DNA of 11,705 nucleotides from Sunxiuqinia sp965372405 (GTDB taxonomy: Bacteria; Bacteroidota; Bacteroidia; Bacteroidales; Prolixibacteraceae), in contig CBDVCE010000098.1 of the NCBI GenBank assembly GCA_965372405.1, positions 1 through 11,705 on the forward strand, given 5' to 3'. The notes under the pieces are model-generated. The model did no database searches and had not been told where the DNA came from. It saw nothing but the letters and a program-made list of their open reading frames with translations. Shown here piece by piece: positions 5,304-11,705 of the stretch (position 1 is the first letter of the stretch; the number at the start of each line of letters is the position of its first letter). Made by a program: the position numbers and the translations under genes.

Positions 5304-7892
5304 ATGAAACAAATAATTACCACTCTTTTACTTTTTATAGCTGTTAATACTGCTTATTCAATAAAGTCTGATAATCTAAAATACATCGGCATGCCTGTTG
5401 GTGGTATTGGCGCCGGACAAGTTTATCTTGGTGGAGACGGACAGCTTTGGTACTGGGATATTTTTAATATGCAACGCATCAATCCTGGTGGCCCGGGAGA
5501 TAAGTTTTACATTAATCCGATGGTTCAGGATAAACGTTTTGATCAGGGATTTGCAATTCGAATGAAAAACAAGATCACTCCTTTTGCAAAACCATTGCGA
5601 ACAGGAGGTTTTACAGATATTACATTTCACGGTCAGTATCCAATCGGTCATGTAAATTATAAGGAAGACGAGTTTCCTTTAGAAGTAAGCTTACAAGCAT
5701 TTACGCCTTTTATTCCAACGAACAGCAAGGAGTCTGGTTTTCCGGCAATTGTAATGGAATATACCATTAAGAACAATGGAGATGAAGCAGTAGAAGCCGA
5801 GTTGTTTGGTTGGCTGCAAAATACAGCTAATTTATTTTCAGGGGTTAAAAGCAATGGAAAACATGTAAATAAGATTATTGAGAAAAATGGAAACCTTCAG
5901 CTTGTATGTTCTTCTGAGGGTGATGAACTGGAGGATTTACCCGATTTTGGAAACATGACATTAACTCTTATCGATGCCGAAAATAGTTGGGCAACACCTT
6001 CTACCTATACAGATATTGACTACAACCTGCCTGAAGTTGGAGCATCCAACGAATCAGAAGTAAAAAAAGATTTAGGTGATAAATTAACTGGAGCAATTGG
6101 TAAAACCTTGCAACTGAAGCCTAATGAAGAGAAAACAGTGAGCTTTCTAATCTCCTGGTATTATCCAAATTTGCATCGAAAAGAAAGTGGATTTCATAAC
6201 TTGAAGAATCGTGAAAATCTACGCTATAATTACAGTAGTAGATTCAGTTCTTCTAATGATGTTGCAAACTATATTTCAAATAATAGAGCTCAACTTTTCA
6301 CAGCAACTAAAGACTGGGTGAAAACATGGTATGATTCTAGTCTTCCAGTCTGGTTTCTCGACAGAACCTTTGTAAATACAGGTACAATGGCAACAACGTC
6401 TTGCTATTTATTGGATGATTTAACCGATAATCCTGAAAATGAAGGTCGTTTTTATACCATGGAAGGCGTATATCTGGGACATGGAACTTGTACGCATGTG
6501 TTTCATTACGAGCAGGCGTTGGGTCGTGTTTTCCCAGGAATAGCACGCCAGTTACGTGAGCAAATCGATTATGGTTTATCATTCAATGATAATGGAATTA
6601 TTGGTTATCGAGGTGAATTTTCTCATCAGGGACATCAGGATGGCCGTGGATATGCTGTTGATGGTCATGCAGGAACTATTCTTCGTACGTACCGGGAACA
6701 CACCATGTCTCCAGATAATTCATTCCTGAATAACAATTGGCCAAAAATAAAAAAGAGCGTTGAGTATATGATTGCTCACGACAAAGAAAAGAATGGTAAG
6801 GCTGATGGTGTTTTGGAAGGTATTCAGTACAATACGCTGGATCGAATGTGGTATGGGAAGAATGCATGGATTAGCGGTTTATACAATGCAGCATTAAGAG
6901 CTGGAGAAGCAATGGCTACCGATGTTGGTGATAAATCATTTGCAAATGCGTGTAAAAAAATTGCTGAAAAAGGATATGCAAACATGAGTAAAGAACTTTT
7001 CAATGGTGAGTTTTTTATTAATATTCTTGATCCTGAAAATCCTGAAAATCCAAACTCAAACAAAGGATGTCATATTGATCAGGTTTTAGGTCAATCATGG
7101 GCAATTCAGACAGGTTTACCACGTGTGTTGCCAAAAAAACAAACCTATAGTGCTCTGGCTTCAATTTATAAGTATAATTTTCAAAAAGATGTTGGTTCAT
7201 ATCTGGATACATCGGAAATACAAAATGTACGATTTTATGCACTGCCTGGTGAGGCTGGTACCATGATGTGTACTTTCCCGAATGGAGGAGCCGACAAAGC
7301 ACCTGGCAAAATAAAAAGTGAATGGGAAAAATTGGTAGTCGGTTATTTTAGCGAATGTATGACAGGTTTTACCTATCAGGCAGCAGGGCACATGATTGCT
7401 GAAGGATTAGTTGATGAGGGGATGGAAATGATAAAAGCCATTCACGATCGTTACAATCCATCAAAAAGAAATCCATACAATGAGGTTGAATATGGAAACC
7501 ATTATACTAGGGCAATGTCTAGTTACGGTGCATTTGTTGCAGCTTCCGGATTTGAATATAATGGTCCAAGAGGAATAATTGGTTTTGATCCGAAAATCAA
7601 TCCGGAAGATTTTAAATCGGCTTTTATTGCTGCTGAAGGATGGGGCACTTATTCACAGAAAACAAGCAATGAGGAACAGAGTTGTATGATCCATGTTAAC
7701 TACGGTAGCTTGAATCTAACTACGATTAATCTTGTTTCAAAACTTAAGGATGAAGCAGAAAATATTTCAGCCAAACTAAATGGGGAAATCATAAAGATCA
7801 AATCAAAAAAAGAGAATAGAAATATTCGAGTTGATCTGAGTGGAATTGTCTTAGGTCAAAAGGATAGATTGGAAATTGTTCTTTCTAAATAA
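5304..7892 (+). CDS. Exported GH116-family glycoside hydrolase, second paralog
   Basis: 862 aa from the ATG at 5304. A TTG nine bases upstream is in frame, but the ATG starts the signal peptide directly (MKQIITTLLLFIAVNTAYS) and is preferred. The mature protein opens with GMPVGGIGAG, the GH116 N-terminal signature. Glu387 in YTMEGVYLG is the expected nucleophile and Asp513 in NTLDRMWYG the expected acid/base, 126 residues apart as in the first paralog. IDQVLGQSWAIQTGL and ECMTGFTYQAAGH match further family blocks; RNPYNEVEYGNHYTRAMSSYG lies near the end of the helical barrel, and a C-terminal beta segment ends the protein. The loop after the nucleophile is three residues shorter than in the other two paralogs and keeps only the last of their three shared cysteines (Cys396, in CTH). 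First gene of a probable three-gene operon; 80 bp separate it from the next gene and no terminator is seen there. Substrate unknown. Confidence 0.9.
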   Translation: MKQIITTLLLFIAVNTAYSIKSDNLKYIGMPVGGIGAGQVYLGGDGQLWYWDIFNMQRINPGGPGDKFYINPMVQDKRFDQGFAIRMKNKITPFAKPLRTGGFTDITFHGQYPIGHVNYKEDEFPLEVSLQAFTPFIPTNSKESGFPAIVMEYTIKNNGDEAVEAELFGWLQNTANLFSGVKSNGKHVNKIIEKNGNLQLVCSSEGDELEDLPDFGNMTLTLIDAENSWATPSTYTDIDYNLPEVGASNESEVKKDLGDKLTGAIGKTLQLKPNEEKTVSFLISWYYPNLHRKESGFHNLKNRENLRYNYSSRFSSSNDVANYISNNRAQLFTATKDWVKTWYDSSLPVWFLDRTFVNTGTMATTSCYLLDDLTDNPENEGRFYTMEGVYLGHGTCTHVFHYEQALGRVFPGIARQLREQIDYGLSFNDNGIIGYRGEFSHQGHQDGRGYAVDGHAGTILRTYREHTMSPDNSFLNNNWPKIKKSVEYMIAHDKEKNGKADGVLEGIQYNTLDRMWYGKNAWISGLYNAALRAGEAMATDVGDKSFANACKKIAEKGYANMSKELFNGEFFINILDPENPENPNSNKGCHIDQVLGQSWAIQTGLPRVLPKKQTYSALASIYKYNFQKDVGSYLDTSEIQNVRFYALPGEAGTMMCTFPNGGADKAPGKIKSEWEKLVVGYFSECMTGFTYQAAGHMIAEGLVDEGMEMIKAIHDRYNPSKRNPYNEVEYGNHYTRAMSSYGAFVAASGFEYNGPRGIIGFDPKINPEDFKSAFIAAEGWGTYSQKTSNEEQSCMIHVNYGSLNLTTINLVSKLKDEAENISAKLNGEIIKIKSKKENRNIRVDLSGIVLGQKDRLEIVLSK

Positions 7893-7972
7893 TTTCATGA
7901 ATAATCATCCTGATTCTGCTCTAATGAATTTGATTGTGAGCTATTTAAATCTACAGTCGTAATCGATAATAT

Positions 7973-8947
7973 ATGAAAACATTAACCAGCATTATTGTAG
8001 TACTCTTTTTTACTCTTTTATCGTGTAATACCAAAGAGGCAAATAATACAACTATTGATAGTGAAAAGCCTCAAAAACCAACAATCACAGGCGAGTGGCA
8101 ACACATCTTTAATCCAAACGATACCCGTTCGGAAGAAGACACAACTTGGTATACTAACGACCATTGTTTTGCCAAAGGTTCCAATGGGAAATGGCATGCC
8201 TACGGAATTATAGGGCATAAACCAATCAATCCGTGGACAGGAGAAACTAAGTTGTTTCACATCTCTGCAGGAAAATTTAATCAGGGAAAATGGGAAGACC
8301 ACGATTATGCATTGAAAACAAAATCAGGAGTTGAGCGGGTACTTTGGGCACCTCATGTTTTTGCTGAAAACGGCAATTGGCACATGTTTTATAATATTGG
8401 CAACCGTCAGGAAAATGCTCCAAATTACGCTAGCTGGGGACAACTTTGCCGAGCTGACTCAAAAGACATGTTCAACTGGGAAAGACATGCGTTGAACCCA
8501 ATTTTTAGTGATCCTGGTCATGCACGCGATTCATATATTCTGAAAGAAGATAATCTCTATTATTTCTACTATACAAGAACTTTCGATGAGGTAGATTTGA
8601 GATCATGTGTTGCTGTACGTACCAGCCCGGATTTGAAACATTGGAGTGGACCAAAAATTGTGCATACGCAAGAATTGAAATGTGACTGGGGTGGAGATGC
8701 CGAAAGTCCATTTGTGGTAAAAAAGGATGGGCTGTTTTACCTGTTTATTTGTAGGGCGATGACCGAATACAACCAAACGCATGTGTATTGGTCGAAGACT
8801 CCTGATTATTTTCCAATAGAGAATTTTGTTTGTGAGTTACCAACACATGCTTCAGAAGTGATTAAGGTTTCAAAGGATGAATGGTATTTGTCGGATACTG
8901 GTTGGGATAAGAAAGGATTGTTTATAGCTAAAATGGAATGGAAATAA
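7973..8947 (+). CDS. Five-bladed beta-propeller glycosidase-like lipoprotein (GH43/GH32-like fold)
   Basis: 324 aa. The start is a type II signal peptide with lipobox LLSC, lipidated at Cys18, followed by NTKEANN, so it is probably anchored to a membrane and perhaps surface exposed. The rest reads as a five-bladed propeller: repeated patterns such as GSNGKWHAYG, AENGNWHMFYNIG, KEDNLYYFYYTR and KKDGLFYLFICR, one per blade. A plausible catalytic set in GH43-type order is Asp63 (base, in TNDHC), Asp186 (in HARDSY) and Glu244 (acid, in AESPF); WAPHV at 125-129 is also common in these folds. The exact family is not certain: GH43, GH32-related or an unnamed propeller family are all possible, and activity is not proven. 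It lies between two GH116 genes and ends 11 bp before the next ATG, so it is almost certainly co-transcribed and acts on the same glycan or a part of it. Confidence 0.75.
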   Translation: MKTLTSIIVVLFFTLLSCNTKEANNTTIDSEKPQKPTITGEWQHIFNPNDTRSEEDTTWYTNDHCFAKGSNGKWHAYGIIGHKPINPWTGETKLFHISAGKFNQGKWEDHDYALKTKSGVERVLWAPHVFAENGNWHMFYNIGNRQENAPNYASWGQLCRADSKDMFNWERHALNPIFSDPGHARDSYILKEDNLYYFYYTRTFDEVDLRSCVAVRTSPDLKHWSGPKIVHTQELKCDWGGDAESPFVVKKDGLFYLFICRAMTEYNQTHVYWSKTPDYFPIENFVCELPTHASEVIKVSKDEWYLSDTGWDKKGLFIAKMEWK

Positions 8948-8958
8948 GGATTTTTAAA

Positions 8959-11705
8959 ATGAAACATTCTAACAGGAAATTACTCTCCGTTTTTTTATTG
9001 AGTATCGTATGGTTGTCCGGACATACTCAGGTCGCCCGGAATCTTGAGACCTCAGTCTTTAAAACACAAGTTCAAAGTGATAAGGATGAGTTGTTAAAAG
9101 AATACTACAAACTTTCTACTAAGCCAGGTTTAATGGAAAGAGGAAGTCCAACCATCTATAAAACTGAAAGTTTGGGAGCGATTCAATTTCCAGTTGGAGG
9201 AATTGGAACCGGTTGCATCCAGTACGATGGCAAGGCTGTCCCTCGCTTTTGGCAGATCTTTAATAACATGACTCACGATCGAATCCCAAACAGTTTCTTT
9301 GCAGTTCATGTTAGGAACGGTAAAAATCAAATGGTTCGTGCACTTCAAACAGAAGATGTTAATGGTTTTCAGGGAATGGCAGAACTCAGGGCAACTTCAA
9401 AGTTCCCATCTATCAACTATCATTTTAAAGATGAGATTCCCGTATTCATACAAATGGAAGTTTCTAATCCGTTTATTCCAACTGATTTAAAAAACTCCGG
9501 AATTCCAGTGGTGTTTTATCGTTTTGTACTTCATAATCCAACAGATGAAGCTATGGAGATAAGTTTGTTGGCATCGCAGCAAAATGCAGTTGGCTTTTCG
9601 GGAATCCCCAAAATAACAGAAGGCGATTCGTTTGCAGAGCGCTTTCAAAAAAGTCTGGAACGAAAAGCGATTGTCGGAAATTCGTCTAAATACTACGGTG
9701 GAAATAAAAACTCGATTGTTACAAATGGCAATGCGAAGGTATTGTTGATGGATGCCAGTTTTGATAAAACTAACGAACATTTTGGGCAGATGGCATTAAT
9801 TTCACTCAATCAAGATATAGATATTCAGGGGGCAGCAAGCTGGAATGAAGGCGGAGACTTTGTTTCACTCTTCAATAAGTCTGGTGATATTCTAACAAAA
9901 AACAAAACTCCTGAAAGTAAAAATGGGACTACCTGGACAGGTGCATTAAATGCCAAGCTGGTTTTAGAGCCGGGTGAACGCAAGGAAGTTAAGTTTGCTT
10001 TGGCCTGGTATTTTCCAAATGGATTAAATGGTGGGCACTTGGATAACTGGGATGCTTGGGGAAAAGGAGATTGGGAAGGAGTTGGAAATAATTATGCCAA
10101 TCATTGGAGTGATATTTCTGAATTATCACAATACATCATTGATAATCATCAGTGGCTAACAAGAACGACGGAACAGTTTAAGGAAAGTTTCTATAATACA
10201 AATTTACCATATTGGCTGGTTGAACGAATTGGAAATCAATTATCAATTCTTAAAAGTCGAACGATTTTTCATGACAAGCGCGGTTATGTTGGTTTATGGG
10301 AAGGTTGTGGCTCCGGAGATGGTTCTTGTGCCGGTAACTGCAACCATGTGTGGCATTATGCTCAGGCTCATGCTCGTTTATTTCCTGAAATGGGACGTGT
10401 TCTAAAAGAACAATCCTTTAATTCGATAAAAGAGGATGGGCAAATTCCATACAGGCAACCTGCTGGTTCTCCTTCATTTGACGGACAATGCGGCGATATT
10501 ATTGGTGCTTACCGGGAATATTTGCTATCAGCTGATGAGGATTGGCTAAAGGAAATGTACCCAAACATTAAAAAAGCGATGAACTATTTGGTGAATAAAC
10601 ACGATGTTGATGGTGACGGTTGGTTGTCTGATTTACCAAAGCATACAACCTATGATGCCAGTATGAGTGGCAACCCTTCATTTTTGTCTTCCTTATATTT
10701 AACGGCATTGAAATCCAGTGCTGGTATGGCGTTGATTGCAGGAGATACTGAATATGCAAAAATATGGAGTGCTATTGCCAGCAGTTCTGCAAAACTTCAA
10801 AACGAAAGACTCTGGAATGGAGAATACTATATCCAACTTAAGGGAGAAAAACACGCCACTGACTATGAGAATGGTTGCTTGTCTGATCAGCTACTGGGGC
10901 AGTGGTGGGCTAATCAGCTCGGATTTGGAAGTATGTACCCTGATTATCGGATTCATTCTGCTACAAAAGCAATTTTGAAATACAATTTTAAAAGTAAACT
11001 GGAAAATCATATTCAGCTGGCACGAAAGTTTGCAAAACCGGAAGAAGCTGGAATGGTTGGTACTACCTGGCCTAATAATGACAGAACTTCTTATGCTTCG
11101 GGATATTCAGATGAGGTTTGGACAACTTACGAATATACCATTGGTTCAATGCTAATAAAATATGGTGAATTACGTGATGCTATGACCTTGTTGCATTCTG
11201 GTTATAACAGATACAATGGGATATTGAAAACGGGGTATAAAACGGACAATGGTTGGGGTAACTTTGGTTTCAGCGGTAATCCTTTTGGAGATGATGAGTG
11301 TGGTCAGTTTTACGGTCGGGCATTGTCAGTATGGTCAGTACTTTTGGCTTCGCAAGGTTTTGAATACAATGGACCGAAAGCTATTGTTGGTTTTAATCCA
11401 AAATGGAAACCGGATGACCATTGTTCTTTCTTTTCAACTGCTTCGGGATGGGGCGTTTTTTCACAAAAACGAACATTAGGACAACAAGTCAATACACTTC
11501 AGATTGAATTTGGCAAACTACGAATTAATCAATTCAAAATCTATCTAAAAATTGGAGAGAGTATCTCTTTTGTTTCTGTAAACGGAAAAGAAACAAAAGA
11601 CTATCAATATTTAGCTGAAACTGGTTTGTTGGTCGTTGAACTTGGTAACCAAACTTTAATCAAGAGAATTCCTCGAGGCTCTGCCTCGGGGTATAGAGGA
11701 AAGTT
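8959..11705 (+). CDS. Exported GH116-family glycoside hydrolase, third paralog, 3' end not reached
   Basis: At least 915 codons, open to the window end. The signal peptide (MKHSNRKLLSVFLLSIVWLSGHTQ) is followed by a region of about 50 residues and then FPVGGIGTG, the GH116 signature. Glu448 in LWEGC is the expected nucleophile and Asp566 in TTYDAS the expected acid/base. SDQLLGQWWANQLGFG and SDEVWTTYEYTIGS match further family blocks. Cys450, Cys457 and Cys461 follow the nucleophile with the same spacing as in the first paralog. A Trp/Gly-rich stretch around residues 355-380 is absent from the other two. Compared with the second paralog, the natural C-terminus should fall near NQTLIK (about 11670); the frame then reads through the REP-like palindrome as IPRGSASGYRG, which is probably not native protein. 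The ATG at 8959 is 11 bp after the lipoprotein stop, so it belongs to the same operon. Confidence 0.88.
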   Translation, partial: MKHSNRKLLSVFLLSIVWLSGHTQVARNLETSVFKTQVQSDKDELLKEYYKLSTKPGLMERGSPTIYKTESLGAIQFPVGGIGTGCIQYDGKAVPRFWQIFNNMTHDRIPNSFFAVHVRNGKNQMVRALQTEDVNGFQGMAELRATSKFPSINYHFKDEIPVFIQMEVSNPFIPTDLKNSGIPVVFYRFVLHNPTDEAMEISLLASQQNAVGFSGIPKITEGDSFAERFQKSLERKAIVGNSSKYYGGNKNSIVTNGNAKVLLMDASFDKTNEHFGQMALISLNQDIDIQGAASWNEGGDFVSLFNKSGDILTKNKTPESKNGTTWTGALNAKLVLEPGERKEVKFALAWYFPNGLNGGHLDNWDAWGKGDWEGVGNNYANHWSDISELSQYIIDNHQWLTRTTEQFKESFYNTNLPYWLVERIGNQLSILKSRTIFHDKRGYVGLWEGCGSGDGSCAGNCNHVWHYAQAHARLFPEMGRVLKEQSFNSIKEDGQIPYRQPAGSPSFDGQCGDIIGAYREYLLSADEDWLKEMYPNIKKAMNYLVNKHDVDGDGWLSDLPKHTTYDASMSGNPSFLSSLYLTALKSSAGMALIAGDTEYAKIWSAIASSSAKLQNERLWNGEYYIQLKGEKHATDYENGCLSDQLLGQWWANQLGFGSMYPDYRIHSATKAILKYNFKSKLENHIQLARKFAKPEEAGMVGTTWPNNDRTSYASGYSDEVWTTYEYTIGSMLIKYGELRDAMTLLHSGYNRYNGILKTGYKTDNGWGNFGFSGNPFGDDECGQFYGRALSVWSVLLASQGFEYNGPKAIVGFNPKWKPDDHCSFFSTASGWGVFSQKRTLGQQVNTLQIEFGKLRINQFKIYLKIGESISFVSVNGKETKDYQYLAETGLLVVELGNQTLIKRIPRGSASGYRGK
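11671..11691. repeat. REP-like palindromic repeat, copy 2
   Basis: CCTCGAGGC (11671-11679) pairs with GCCTCGGGG (11683-11691) around a TCT loop, with one G-T wobble. It has the same orientation, loop and outer bases as the copy at 21-46. It falls at the expected 3' end of the third GH116 gene, whose frame stays open through it. Repeats at both ends of the window are what an assembly broken at dispersed repeats would look like. Confidence 0.7.

Overview
The window looks like a piece of a Bacteroidota chromosome, possibly of the Marinilabiliales/Bacteroidales type. The support is AT-rich DNA, TAnnTTTG-type -7 promoter elements, no Shine-Dalgarno sequences before the starts, the tail of a hybrid two-component regulator (HTCS), and several exported glycosidases including a lipoprotein. 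Genus cannot be told from the sequence alone.

Layout: (1) 1-1115 holds a palindromic REP-like repeat and then the C-terminal part of an HTCS regulator (ATPase end, receiver, AraC-type HTH). (2) 1281-3806 encodes an exported GH116-family enzyme, unusually rich in cysteine, ending at a Rho-independent terminator (3890-3935). (3) 3949-5128 is a self-contained insert between two sugar-degradation genes. It has a 13-unit array of the hexamer CGAGTA repeated every 21 bp, a strong bidirectional hairpin terminator, the same motif in inverted orientation on the far side, an uncharacterised 251-aa protein on the minus strand, and a 12-bp perfect palindrome fused to another CGAGTA before its start codon. 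A plus-strand terminator with no obvious plus-strand gene closes the insert. (4) 5304-11705 is a tight plus-strand run: a second GH116 enzyme, a five-bladed beta-propeller glycosidase-like lipoprotein, and a third GH116 enzyme that runs off the window through a second copy of the REP-like palindrome.

How the genes may work together: the first two GH116 genes carry the same 22-bp sequence (21 of 22 identical), placed exactly 49 bp (start to start) before a -7 element. This fits one regulator, plausibly the HTCS, switching on both transcription units. The three GH116 enzymes and the propeller protein would act outside the cytoplasm on a shared glycoside or glycan; the substrate cannot be read from the sequence and no SusC/SusD pair is present here.

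The most unusual object is the 21-bp periodic array with its neighbouring 251-aa gene. The period equals two turns of B-DNA, the 15 nt between motifs are not conserved, and the motif reads in the same sense in both transcripts that would converge on the central hairpin. It matches no standard repeat class I can name. It could be a phased protein-binding array or a multi-site RNA, and the adjacent protein is the natural candidate partner.
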